This document shows positions 16,463-24,907 of a DNA stretch of 64,000 nucleotides, piece by piece (positions within the stretch are counted from its first letter, which is position 1; the number at the start of each line of letters is the position of its first letter). Source of the stretch: Clostridium sp. OS1-26 (GTDB lineage: Bacteria; Bacillota; Clostridia; Clostridiales; Clostridiaceae). A program made the position numbers and the translations under genes. The stretch spans positions 4,683,208 through 4,747,207 of the forward strand of contig NZ_CP133264.1 of assembly GCF_030915445.1 (NCBI RefSeq), written 5' to 3'. The notes under the pieces are model-generated. The model was not told the origin of the DNA. It saw only the letters and a program-made list of their open reading frames with translations, and searched no databases.

Positions 16463-16747
16463 TTAAATCACATTCATTTTAGTTAAAGTTTCAATTAATT
16501 TAGTCTTAAGTTCATTCATATCTATCATGCTATTAAGTGAAATTACTTCGCCTTCAAGAGAAGTTAACTGAGCAGCTATATCTCTAGTTCCAACATATAC
16601 ATCTGCTTTTGTTCCCTTTGCAGATCCTAAATCTGAATGGTCTACCTCTACATTATTAACGTTTAATTCCTTTAAAACTTTTTTGATGTTCATCTCCATC
16701 ATAAAACTACTTCCAAGTCCACTTCCACAACATACTAAAATTTTCAT
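16463..16747 (-). CDS. ulaB: PTS EIIB component, ascorbate (SgaB/UlaB) type
   Basis: 94 residues, the normal size of a free-standing lactose/ascorbate-type EIIB. The phosphocysteine loop is ILVCCGSGLGSS near the N terminus, with the nucleophile among Cys5-Cys6. It accepts phosphate from EIIA and passes it to the sugar on EIIC. It lies 58 bp after the EIIA gene, in the order EIIA-EIIB-EIIC. The matching EIIC is frameshifted. Confidence 0.9.
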   Translation of the reverse strand: MKILVCCGSGLGSSFMMEMNIKKVLKELNVNNVEVDHSDLGSAKGTKADVYVGTRDIAAQLTSLEGEVISLNSMIDMNELKTKLIETLTKMNVI

Positions 16748-16804
16748 TTTCGTTTCCCCCTTATGATTTAAAAATTATTTATTATATGAATTATTACAGA
16801 CAGT

Positions 16805-17260
16805 TTATTGTTTATTGGAATATTTGTTTACTATTTTAATTACCTCTTCTGATTTTTCTGCTTTCATCACATTCTTTAAGTCCTCACTATTCATAAGCAA
16901 CTCCATGAGCTGTGCTAGTGCTTTAAGGTGAGTTTTGTTATCCATTGCTGCTAAGGTAATTATAAGTTTTACAGGGTCGTTTAAATTACTGCCAAAATTA
17001 ACAGGATTTTTTAATGTTATAAGACTTAATGAAAGTTTCTTAACCCCATTTTCAGGTCTTGCGTGAGAAAGAACAATACCTGGCGCTATTACCATATAAG
17101 GTCCAAGCTCCTTAAAGCTATTTATTATGGCATCTTCATAGCTCTTGGCTACATATTCCTTATCAATGAGGAGAGCAGTTCCAGCTTTAATAGCATCTTT
17201 CCAATCATTACATTCTATATTAAGTTTTATAACATCCTCATTTAACAATTTGTTCAACAT
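16805..17260 (-). CDS. ulaC: PTS EIIA component (mannitol/ascorbate type), copy 1
   Basis: 151 residues. The phosphohistidine motif is PGIVLSHARPENG, with the active His near residue 66. It is closely similar to the EIIA at 19320-19769 and to the C-terminal domain of the regulator at 20078; the first 100 residues of the two free copies are almost identical and the DNA is clearly homologous. It relays phosphate from HPr to EIIB. It has its own conserved promoter box upstream (17312-17396), so it may start the EIIA-EIIB-EIIC transcript. Confidence 0.9.
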   Translation of the reverse strand: MLNKLLNEDVIKLNIECNDWKDAIKAGTALLIDKEYVAKSYEDAIINSFKELGPYMVIAPGIVLSHARPENGVKKLSLSLITLKNPVNFGSNLNDPVKLIITLAAMDNKTHLKALAQLMELLMNSEDLKNVMKAEKSEEVIKIVNKYSNKQ

Positions 17261-17311
17261 GATGCTTACCTTCTTTCAAGAGTATGTTTCTCTGATTTGT
17301 TTTATGATTTT

Positions 17312-17396
17312 ATTATAAATAAGTTCAAGAATATTTTGAATAGGTTTTCATTCCATTCTTTTTCTAATCAATTCGGAAAAAATAAACTTTATTTTA
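17312..17396 (-). promoter_or_regulatory. PRD-regulator-type promoter 1
   Basis: On the minus strand: AGTTTATTTTTTCC, TTGATTAGAAAAAGAA, AAACCTATTCAAAATA, then TATAAT (17317-17312). The same blocks at the same distance from the -10 precede the EIIA copy at 19320 and, more loosely, the regulator. The -35 position lacks a good TTGACA, consistent with activator dependence. Confidence 0.7.
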
Positions 17397-17508
17397 TTGT
17401 AGATTTGACCTTTTTCTTTTCTTGATATATGCTATACTTAATTTATCTATAACTTGAATAAAGTTTAAAATTTCGAACTCTCCTTTAACACATCTTCGAA
17501 AAAATGAA

Positions 17509-18453
17509 CTATTTATTTTTCTTATTTATTGTCTCTCTTGCAGCAGAAGCTATATCCTCCCATGTCATATGATATTTTTTCATAAGGAAATCTATTTTTC
17601 CAACCTCTCCACAGTGATCCTGAGTTCCAATTCCTTTTAGAGATACTGGACATTCCTCAATTAAGACCTCAGATACTGCGCTTTTAAGACCTCCAATTAC
17701 ATTGTGATTTTCGCAGGTAACCACAGCTCTAGTTTTCTTTGCAGAATTTATTACCGCTTCCTTATCTATTGGTTTTATTGTATGAATATTAATTACTTCT
17801 GCCTCTATTTCTTCTTCTTTAAGCTTATCCGCTGCCTTTAAAGCTTCTTCTACCATTATTCCTGTAGCAAACAAAGTAACATCTTTTCCTTCTTTTAATA
17901 TATCCGCCTTAAATAGATCAAACTCATAATCATCTTTAAATATAACTGGAGCTACTTTTCTAAATAATCTTATATATACTGGGCCATAATGCTCAACTAT
18001 CTTAGGAAGGGCTTTTGCAAGCTGTACTCCATCTACAGGTTCAAATATTACCATATCAGGTATACTTCTAAGTATGCCAATATCATCTAAGCTCATATGT
18101 GTTCCACCATTTAGCTGTGCTGCAATTCCTGGATCTCCTCCAAGTATCTTAACGTTTCTTTTAGCATAAGCTATGGAAACACATATCTGATCACATATTC
18201 TTCTAGTAGCAAAGGCCGTAAAGGTACTTATAAAAGGTATAAAACCATAGGCTGACATTCCTGCTGCCATTGCTGCCATGTTTTGTTCAGCTATGCCCAC
18301 ATCGAAAGCTCTTTCTGGATACTTATCTCTAAGAGGCAAAGTTCCCATAGCATTTGCTAAATCTGCGTCCATTACAACTATTTTCTCATTTTTATCCATC
18401 AACTTTTCTAATTCATCACATAATATTTTTCTCATTTCTACATTTTCATACAT
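17509..18453 (-). CDS. Transketolase, C-terminal subunit
   Basis: 314 residues holding the pyrimidine-binding and C-terminal domains of transketolase (ADLANAMGTLPLRDKYPERAFDVGIAEQNMAAMAAGMSAYG...STFTAF). Glu of GIAEQNM is the cofactor-activating glutamate. It pairs with the N-terminal subunit encoded 11 bp upstream; together they give one full ThDP-dependent enzyme that moves two-carbon units between sugar phosphates. Split transketolases of this type are common in PTS operons for pentitols and ascorbate-like sugars. It lies between two EIIA copies. Confidence 0.92.
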   Translation of the reverse strand: MYENVEMRKILCDELEKLMDKNEKIVVMDADLANAMGTLPLRDKYPERAFDVGIAEQNMAAMAAGMSAYGFIPFISTFTAFATRRICDQICVSIAYAKRNVKILGGDPGIAAQLNGGTHMSLDDIGILRSIPDMVIFEPVDGVQLAKALPKIVEHYGPVYIRLFRKVAPVIFKDDYEFDLFKADILKEGKDVTLFATGIMVEEALKAADKLKEEEIEAEVINIHTIKPIDKEAVINSAKKTRAVVTCENHNVIGGLKSAVSEVLIEECPVSLKGIGTQDHCGEVGKIDFLMKKYHMTWEDIASAARETINKKNK

Positions 18454-18464
18454 TGAAATCCCTC

Positions 18465-19286
18465 CTACCTTAATTCCTCTAACGCTGCAATTCTCTGCTC
18501 TTCTGTAACATTCATACTGTGATTTTTGAATCCCATTGCCTCTATAAAGGAAACTCCTTTACCTTTAATAGTGTTTAGTATTATCATAGTAGGTTTGTCC
18601 TGAGACTTTTTTGCTTCCTCGATAGCTTCATAAATTTTAGCTACTTTGTGACCATCTACTGTTATGACATTCCATCCGAAAGCTTCCCATTTTCTATCTA
18701 TTGGTGCTATATCCATAACCTCTTCAACAGCACCATCTATCTGAAGTTTGTTATAGTCAATAAAAGCTATCAGGTTGTTTAATTGAAAGTGAGCTGCACT
18801 CATCGCCGCTTCCCAAACCTCGCCCTCCTGACTTTCTCCATCTCCAACAATACAATATATATAAGCATTATCCTTCTTTATTTTTGATGCCTTAGCCATA
18901 CCAACTGCACAGGATATCCCCTGCCCCAAGGAACCTACAGTCATGTCTATTCCCTTTGTTTTGTTCATGTCACAGTGGCTTGGAAGCTTTGTCTCAGCTT
19001 TATTTAAGGTATTAAGCTCGCTTATGTCAAAGTATCCTCTATCTGCTAATATTGCATATACTGCTGGACCAGCATGACCTTTAGACAACACAAATCGGTC
19101 TCTGCCCTCAAGATCAGGGTTTTTAGGGTCTATATTCATTACTTTGTTGTATAGTACAACAAGAGCTTCAACTACAGAAAGGCTTCCTCCAACATGTCCA
19201 ACGCCTAGTTTTCCTATCTCATTAATTATAAGACTGCGTATGTAATGACTTTTTTCCTCCAAAAACTGTATCTCGTTTTTTTCCAT
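18465..19286 (-). CDS. Transketolase, N-terminal (ThDP-binding) subunit
   Basis: 273 residues. The GDG thiamine-diphosphate motif is IVGDGESQEGEVWEAAMSAAHFQLNNLIAFIDYN, and SKGHAGPAVYA and GSLGQGISCAVGMA are typical of transketolase. It works with the C-terminal subunit encoded next. The placement between PTS genes suggests that the imported sugar phosphate enters the pentose phosphate pathway. Confidence 0.92.
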   Translation of the reverse strand: MEKNEIQFLEEKSHYIRSLIINEIGKLGVGHVGGSLSVVEALVVLYNKVMNIDPKNPDLEGRDRFVLSKGHAGPAVYAILADRGYFDISELNTLNKAETKLPSHCDMNKTKGIDMTVGSLGQGISCAVGMAKASKIKKDNAYIYCIVGDGESQEGEVWEAAMSAAHFQLNNLIAFIDYNKLQIDGAVEEVMDIAPIDRKWEAFGWNVITVDGHKVAKIYEAIEEAKKSQDKPTMIILNTIKGKGVSFIEAMGFKNHSMNVTEEQRIAALEELR

Positions 19287-19319
19287 ACTTCTTCCTCCCT
19301 ATATAATTTTTAAACTTGC

Positions 19320-19769
19320 TTATTTAGAATATTTATTTATAATTTTAATGACTTGCTTTTTATTCTCAGCTTCTAATATAGAATTTAAATCCTCAGTATT
19401 CATAAATAATTCCATAAGTTGTGCCAGTGCTTTGAGATGAGCTTCATTATCTTTAGCCGCTAATGTAATCACAAGCTTTACTGGATCATTTAACTCGCTA
19501 CCGAAGCTAATGGGATCTTTTAATGTTATAAGACTTAACGAAAGTTTTTTAACTCCATTTTCAGGTCTTGCATGAGAAAGAACAATCCCTGGTGCTATTA
19601 CCATATAAGGTCCAAGCTCTTTAAAGTTATTTATTATGGCATCTTCATAGCTCTTGGCTACATATTCCTTATCAATAAGGAGAGCAGTTCCAGCTTTAAT
19701 AGCATCTTTCCAGTCATTACATTCTATATTAAGTTTTATAACATCCTCATTTAACAATTTGTTCAACAT
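19320..19769 (-). CDS. PTS EIIA component, copy 2
   Basis: 149 residues with PGIVLSHARPENG around the phosphohistidine. It is nearly identical to copy 1 (16805-17260) over the first 100 residues and diverges toward the end (NTEDLNSILEAENKKQ versus NSEDLKNVMKAEKSEE). It precedes the transketolase genes by 33 bp and is served by a conserved promoter (19831-19916). The duplication looks recent and includes the upstream regulatory region. Confidence 0.9.
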   Translation of the reverse strand: MLNKLLNEDVIKLNIECNDWKDAIKAGTALLIDKEYVAKSYEDAIINNFKELGPYMVIAPGIVLSHARPENGVKKLSLSLITLKDPISFGSELNDPVKLVITLAAKDNEAHLKALAQLMELFMNTEDLNSILEAENKKQVIKIINKYSK

Positions 19770-19830
19770 TTATATTACCTTCTTTCAAGAATGCATTTTA
19801 AGTTCAATTTCTGATTTCCTTTATGTTTTA

Positions 19831-19916
19831 ATTATAAAAGAGTTAAAATCTATTTTGAATAGGTTTACTGTCCTTTCATTTTCTAATCAATAAGGAAAAA
19901 ATAAACTTTATTTTCA
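19831..19916 (-). promoter_or_regulatory. PRD-regulator-type promoter 2
   Basis: On the minus strand AAAGTTTATTTTTTCC, TTGATTAGAAAATGAA, GGACAG, AAACCTATTCAAAATA and TATAAT (19836-19831). Spacing is the same as at 17312-17396, with 14 nt between the TATTCAAAATA block and the -10. Confidence 0.7.
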
Positions 19917-20009
19917 AATCAGCGTTATCATTCTTGCACCCTGGTTTCTATGCATTTTGATTAATTTATATTTTTGATAAAGTTTAAAATTAATAAATCC
20001 AAAAGTTAA

Positions 20010-20057
20010 GGGATTATAAGTAGGTTTACAAATTTAAGTAAACTTACTTACAATCCC
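20010..20057 (-). terminator. Long hairpin after the PRD regulator
   Basis: On the minus strand GGGATTGTAAGTAAGTTTAC pairs with GTAAACCTACTTATAATCCC, followed by TTAACTTTT. It separates the regulator from the EIIA-transketolase operon. Confidence 0.75.
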
Positions 20058-20077
20058 AATCAATATATTGTTTAAGC

Positions 20078-22219
20078 TTATTTATTAGAATATTTATTTA
20101 TTATCTTAATAACCTGCTCTTTGTTGGTAGCTTTTAATATAGAATTCAAATCTTTACTGTTCATAAACAACTCCATAAGCTGGTTAAGTGCTTTAAGATG
20201 AGATTCATTATCTCTAGCAGCCAGCGTAATTACAAGCTTTACTGGATCATTTAACTCACTGCCAAATTTAACAGGATATTTTATCGTCATTAAACTCATT
20301 GACAGCTTATTTACACCATTTTCAGGTTTCGCGTGGGAGAGAACAATACCTGGAGCCACCACCATATAAGGTCCGAGCTCTTTTAAATTGTTTATTACAG
20401 CTTCTTCATAGCACTTATTTACATAGTTTTTATCAATAAGGGGAATCATCCCTGCTTTAATTGCCTCTTCCCAGTTTCTACACTCAGAATTTAAATTGAT
20501 AACATCAAAGGTTATTAAGTCATTTAACATCAAAGTAAATTTTCCTTCTGAAAACTGCTTTCTATTCCTTTTTAATTCGTACATAAATTCATATTGTAAT
20601 TGCTGCTTATCATTTATATCGCAATATTTTTCAACAATTCCTATGAGTCTATTAACAAGCTGCATCTCTATATCATAATTTTCTTCCTTCTTATATTTTA
20701 TATGAAGGTACTTACCTAACTTCTCATAATCCTTTTTAAGCATCAACGGACTTATCTTTATATAAGAATCCTTGTCAATGTCAGGTATATCCACAGTACT
20801 TATAATAAAATCAAAATCTTTATCTTTTATATGATTAACCATTCTACTAGCTACAGTGTCAACTATTTCTACATCAAATTCATCTAAAATTTGAGAAGAA
20901 ACCATTTTGGCAGTTCCAAGTCCTGTTCCACAAACTAAGATAATTTTTACTTTTCTCTTTTCATTTTCCTTTACGTTGCTTAAAGCAGCTCCAAAGTGAA
21001 GCGCTATATAGGAAATTTCATGTTCATCTACTTTACTTCCTATATAATTCTCTAAATATCTCGCTACAAGTCTAGTGTTTGAAAACAACTCGCTATAATT
21101 TAACCTTATTTCATCATAAAGAGGATTTATTAATTTTAGCTTAAACTTTATTCTATATATACTTGGCCTTAAATGTAGAACCAAACCTTCAATAATCTTA
21201 TCCTTTTGAATTCCAAAACTTACGTTGTAAATTTTCTCAATTTCTTCAGTCATTGCTCTAGAAACATTATAAAGATCATCTGGTTCATATTCGCTTACAT
21301 TATATAATTCACCAGTTTTAAGCACCTTCGCTCCAAGAAGATGAAGTGTAATATAGTTTGTCTCTTCTTCAGGTACTTTTATATTATAATGCTGCTCAAT
21401 CTTGATTGTAATACTTTTAGCAACTTCATATTCTATACCAACCTTTAAATTTTCTAAGTTTATTTCAGGGATATAGATATTTTTTTTAAGCTCAATCCTT
21501 TTAATCATTATAGAAATATGTGTAATAAGATTCCCATAGGCATCATCACTAAATTCCTTGTTAAGTTCAACTTCGGCATTTCTTATCAGACTGTCTATGA
21601 AATCAATGTCTAAATCTGAAAATAAAGTATCAAATTGAAGATTATTTATCTTTGATTGAGCTGTTCTACGATTGATATAATTTACTATATCTTCTGTAGA
21701 AATTGTTTCTGAAGTAAGCTCTATAATAGCTTTTCTTTTATCAACTTCATTACCATCTACCAGAATTCCAACTTTAGGCTTTCTAATAAGTCGAAGATTT
21801 CTCTCATTAAGCCACTTTTCTATTAGATCCATTTCCTTTAGAACAGTATTTTTTGATATGCATAGCTTGCTTTGAAAATAGGAAAGATTAACAGGCTTAC
21901 TTTCCTGCAGCATCTTCATTACAATAAATTCAAAGCGCTCATTCTTTGAATAAACATATTTATAAGGAGTGTATTCTCCAATAAAAGAATCAAGAAATTC
22001 ATTAAGACCAGGCTGGCTTATAAGCCTTATTCCCTTAATATGCTGTTTATCCAAATACTTAAATCCGTTTTTAATCATAAATTGCTCAATTTTGTCTATT
22101 TTATATCTTATAGCTCTATCCGTTAACTTATATATTTCTGCAAGTTCTTGAATCCTAACAAAATCATCTTTTTTTCTTAAATATTGAAGAATTTCTATAC
22201 AATTTTTATTAAGCTCCAT
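20078..22219 (-). CDS. PRD-containing transcriptional activator with C-terminal EIIB-like and EIIA domains
   Basis: 713 residues (MtlR/LicR type). In order: N-terminal HTH repeats (IQELAEIYKLTDRAIRYKIDKIEQF and LCISKNTVLKEMDLI), two PTS regulation domains (histidines in NLITHISIM, YITLHLLGAK, LVLHLRPSI and YIALHFGAA), a GatB/EIIB-like domain (IILVCGTGLGTAKMV), and an EIIA domain (VAPGIVLSHAKPENG). PRD activators are switched by PTS phosphorylation. The C-terminal EIIA is closely similar to both free EIIA proteins encoded downstream, so the set probably arose by duplication. It is the likely regulator of the three related promoters. Confidence 0.9.
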   Translation of the reverse strand: MELNKNCIEILQYLRKKDDFVRIQELAEIYKLTDRAIRYKIDKIEQFMIKNGFKYLDKQHIKGIRLISQPGLNEFLDSFIGEYTPYKYVYSKNERFEFIVMKMLQESKPVNLSYFQSKLCISKNTVLKEMDLIEKWLNERNLRLIRKPKVGILVDGNEVDKRKAIIELTSETISTEDIVNYINRRTAQSKINNLQFDTLFSDLDIDFIDSLIRNAEVELNKEFSDDAYGNLITHISIMIKRIELKKNIYIPEINLENLKVGIEYEVAKSITIKIEQHYNIKVPEEETNYITLHLLGAKVLKTGELYNVSEYEPDDLYNVSRAMTEEIEKIYNVSFGIQKDKIIEGLVLHLRPSIYRIKFKLKLINPLYDEIRLNYSELFSNTRLVARYLENYIGSKVDEHEISYIALHFGAALSNVKENEKRKVKIILVCGTGLGTAKMVSSQILDEFDVEIVDTVASRMVNHIKDKDFDFIISTVDIPDIDKDSYIKISPLMLKKDYEKLGKYLHIKYKKEENYDIEMQLVNRLIGIVEKYCDINDKQQLQYEFMYELKRNRKQFSEGKFTLMLNDLITFDVINLNSECRNWEEAIKAGMIPLIDKNYVNKCYEEAVINNLKELGPYMVVAPGIVLSHAKPENGVNKLSMSLMTIKYPVKFGSELNDPVKLVITLAARDNESHLKALNQLMELFMNSKDLNSILKATNKEQVIKIINKYSNK

Positions 22220-22303
22220 AATACCATTCCTCTGCTTCTGTGATTGCTACTTATTTTTTAATCTCTTGATAAAACTTTGTTGTAAATACAATTTATTGTT
22301 ATA

Positions 22304-22395
22304 ATTATAAAGCACTTATTATTAGTTTAGAATAACTTTTCTGTCTTTTATTTTTCTAAGTATATAGGAAAAATTGAACTATATACTTAGAAAAA
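22304..22395 (-). promoter_or_regulatory. PRD-type promoter 3 with a 17-bp perfect inverted repeat
   Basis: TATAAT (22309-22304) on the minus strand is preceded by a diverged TATTCTAAACT block at the same distance as in promoters 1 and 2. Upstream, TTTTTCTAAGTATATAG (22351-22367) is inverted perfectly at 22379-22395 around an 11-nt spacer. The repeat could be an autoregulatory operator. Confidence 0.6.
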
Positions 22396-22449
22396 TTAAA
22401 CTATTCTACCTTGTCCACTTACTCTATTAATTTCTATAAAATCTACTAA

Positions 22450-22505
22450 CATTCATCTCTGAGAATTAGAGGCCGTTATCTAGTAGCGGTAGATATCGGA
22501 TAAAT
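22450..22505 (+). repeat. Deleted remnant of the large structured element
   Basis: The sequence CATCTCTGAGAATTAGAGGCC-GTTATC is joined directly to TAGTAGCGGTAGATATCGGA-TAAAT. These correspond to the middle and the extreme right end of the 187-337 bp elements, with the whole central stem of about 95 bp or more missing. It lies between xpt and the PRD regulator. Confidence 0.75.
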
Positions 22506-22527
22506 TCATTTAATCATTATAATTACA

Positions 22528-22560
22528 TAAAAACCGCATTGGATTTATCCAATACGGTCG
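22528..22560 (-). terminator. Terminator after xpt
   Basis: On the minus strand CCGTATTGGA pairs with TCCAATGCGG, followed by TTTTTATG. It ends the pbuX-xpt transcript. Confidence 0.82.
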
Positions 22561-22623
22561 TATACATTCTTTATTTATATAGAAACTAGCTAGAAAGTTA
22601 ACTTTTCGGCTAATACTCTATAA

Positions 22624-23196
22624 TTATTCTACAAATTCGATTAAATCCTCACCTAATTTAGCAATACGTGCTAAGGAATAAACGTCATATCCTTTATCCT
22701 CTAAAACCTTACGTCCAGGTTGAAATGACTTTTCAATGACTATTCCTATTCCTGCAACTTGAGCTCCTGCTTCTTCAACTAAGCGTGAAGCACCTAATGC
22801 AGCTTCACCATTTGCTAAGAAATCGTCAATAATTAGTATTCGGTCCTCTCCAGTTATATATTTTTTAGATAAAGTTAGCTCATAATCCATTGCTTTTGTA
22901 AATGAATGTACAGTTGTTTGATAAACATCACCATTTAATATTTTTGATGATTGCTTTTTTAATGTCACCATTGGTAAGTTCATTTGCATTGCAGTCATAA
23001 CTGCTGGAGCAATTCCTGAGCTTTCAATTGTAAATATTTTAGTAATTCCATGCTCTTTAAAATAATTTTTAAAATAAGTACCCATTTCATACATTAAATT
23101 TGGGTCTACCTGATGATTTAGAAAGGAATCAACCTTTAATACAGTTTCAGACAATGCATGTCCATCTCTTAAAATACGATTATGCAGTTCTTTCAT
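22624..23196 (-). CDS. xpt: Xanthine phosphoribosyltransferase
   Basis: 190 residues. It converts xanthine and PRPP to XMP in purine salvage. The PRPP loop is ILIIDDFLANGEAALG and the N-terminal portion MKELHNRILRDGHALSETVLKVDSFLNHQVDP is diagnostic of the Gram-positive Xpt family. The ATG lies inside the 3' end of pbuX (17-bp overlap), so the two genes are translationally coupled. Control is through the guanine riboswitch upstream of pbuX. Confidence 0.95.
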   Translation of the reverse strand: MKELHNRILRDGHALSETVLKVDSFLNHQVDPNLMYEMGTYFKNYFKEHGITKIFTIESSGIAPAVMTAMQMNLPMVTLKKQSSKILNGDVYQTTVHSFTKAMDYELTLSKKYITGEDRILIIDDFLANGEAALGASRLVEEAGAQVAGIGIVIEKSFQPGRKVLEDKGYDVYSLARIAKLGEDLIEFVE

Positions 23197-24532
23197 TTAT
23201 ATCACCTACTTCATTAGACTTTTCATTTTTTTCTCTTAGTAATACATTTAATACTAATGCTGTAATTGTTCCTGTTGAAATTCCTGATGAAAAAATCATT
23301 TTTAAACCTTCTGGCAATTTAGCAATGACATCCGGACGGAATGTAACCCCTAATCCTAAGCCAATTGATGTAGCAATAATTAGTAAATTACGATTGTTGA
23401 GCTTTACACGACTTAAAGTCTCAATTCCAGCTGCAGCTACCGTTCCAAACATAACAATTCCTACTCCACCAAGCACTGGCTGTGGCATTATATTAATTAA
23501 TGCTGCAAACTTAGGGAATAAACCTAAAATAATTAGTAATGCTCCCGCCATCATAGTCACATAACGACTAGCCACCTTTGTCAATGGTATAAGGCCGATA
23601 TTTTGGCTAAATGACGTATTTGGCATAGCACCAAACACACCAGCTAACATACTTCCTATACCATCAGATAATACTCCAGTACCAATGCGTTTTTCATCAG
23701 ACTCAATTCCTGAAACTCCATTTATAGCTTTCAAACATCCAACTGTTCCTATAACTGTAACAAAGTATGCAGGTATAAATGGTAACAAAACTTTTAAGTT
23801 AAAGTTTATTCCATATCCAAAGGCTTTAGGTAGTGATAGCCAGCTTGCTTGCCCTACAGATGAAAAGTCAATCATTCCAAGTGGAATGCAAAGAATATAC
23901 CCAACAACCATTCCGATTAAAACTGATGCGCTACTGACTAATCCCTTACCATAGTGGTTTAATAACAATGTAACTATCATTATAGCTAAAGCAATGGCAA
24001 TATTTTTTAGACTACCATAACTAGCACTTCCTACGCCACCAGCTGCCCAATCTATTGAAACTGGTAGTAAAGTTAATCCAATTAAGGATACCACTGTTCC
24101 CGTTACGATTGGTGGAAACAGCTTCATTAAAGGTTTAACAAAAAAGCTTAATAAAATTACTATAATTGCACCTAAAATTGTTGCTCCAAAAATACCTGGC
24201 AATCCAAACTTTGCTCCAACAGCAATAGCTGGTGCAACAAATGTAAAGTCAGTTCCCATAATACAGGCAACTCGTGCTCCAACTGGTCCAACTCCCTTTG
24301 ATTGAATAAAGGTAGCAACCCCTGCCATTAAGATCGCGCTGCTGATTAGTGCTGTTGATGTTTTAGCATCAAAACCTAGTGCTGCAGAAATAACGATTGG
24401 AACAACAATAATTCCACCAAAAGCAGCAAAAATATGCTGAAATCCTAATAAAATTTGTGTTAATAATCTCGGTTTGTCCTCAACTCCATAGATTAACTCA
24501 ATGTCATTTTGATTCTTTTTCATATTTTCCAT
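23180..24532 (-). CDS. pbuX: Xanthine permease (NCS2 family)
   Basis: 450 residues with about 14 membrane segments of the nucleobase-ascorbate transporter fold. Signature stretches include GFQHIFAAFGGIIVVPIV near the N terminus and AMPNTSFSQNIGLIPLTKVASR, the NCS2 motif with a substrate-binding polar residue. It imports xanthine with protons across the cytoplasmic membrane and passes it to Xpt. It is the first gene after a guanine-type riboswitch and terminator. Confidence 0.95.
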   Translation of the reverse strand: MENMKKNQNDIELIYGVEDKPRLLTQILLGFQHIFAAFGGIIVVPIVISAALGFDAKTSTALISSAILMAGVATFIQSKGVGPVGARVACIMGTDFTFVAPAIAVGAKFGLPGIFGATILGAIIVILLSFFVKPLMKLFPPIVTGTVVSLIGLTLLPVSIDWAAGGVGSASYGSLKNIAIALAIMIVTLLLNHYGKGLVSSASVLIGMVVGYILCIPLGMIDFSSVGQASWLSLPKAFGYGINFNLKVLLPFIPAYFVTVIGTVGCLKAINGVSGIESDEKRIGTGVLSDGIGSMLAGVFGAMPNTSFSQNIGLIPLTKVASRYVTMMAGALLIILGLFPKFAALINIMPQPVLGGVGIVMFGTVAAAGIETLSRVKLNNRNLLIIATSIGLGLGVTFRPDVIAKLPEGLKMIFSSGISTGTITALVLNVLLREKNEKSNEVGDINERTA

Positions 24533-24660
24533 CTTAATCTCCCTCTATGTTTTTAAAAATGCTTGCCTATCATACATAGAGCATCGTAGAACAAACTGCA
24601 GCACGGTTTAAAATAATAACATATTCATCCGAACCTATGCATTTTTAATTAAATGTGTAA

Positions 24661-24692
24661 TAAAAAACACCTCAATATAACTTGAGGTGTTG
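24661..24692 (-). terminator. Terminator of the purine riboswitch
   Basis: On the minus strand AACACCTCAA pairs with TTGAGGTGTT, followed by TTTTTATT. It lies between the aptamer and pbuX. Confidence 0.88.
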
Positions 24693-24742
24693 AGTTTAAA
24701 ACCAATAGATATAAAATATACCTATGTGTTAAAACACATTAC

Positions 24743-24809
24743 CTCGTAGTCTGCTAATTTACGGCTAGCAGGTAGAAACTTTCGGACCATATTACCGACG
24801 ATATACGAG
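24743..24809 (-). ncRNA. Guanine-class purine riboswitch
   Basis: On the minus strand the aptamer runs from CTCGTA to TACGAG (P1). It contains AATATGGTCCGAAAGTTTC, TACCTGCTAGCCGTAAATTA and GCAGACTACGAG. The specificity base in the GACTAC segment is C, which marks guanine/hypoxanthine recognition (adenine switches have U). It controls pbuX-xpt, its standard target. Confidence 0.95.
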
Positions 24810-24907
24810 CTTTTTGTATGATATATCAGCATTATAACACATTTTTCGATATAAAAATATTTTTTTAATATTATTAATTATTAGTAATTTTTAGTTTGAG
24901 TAAAAAT

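Noticed and set aside
17312..22395. Sigma-54 (-24/-12) promoters for the PRD-regulated genes
   Set aside because: No TGGC-N8-TTGC elements were found. TATAAT boxes at fixed positions indicate sigma-A promoters with an activator.
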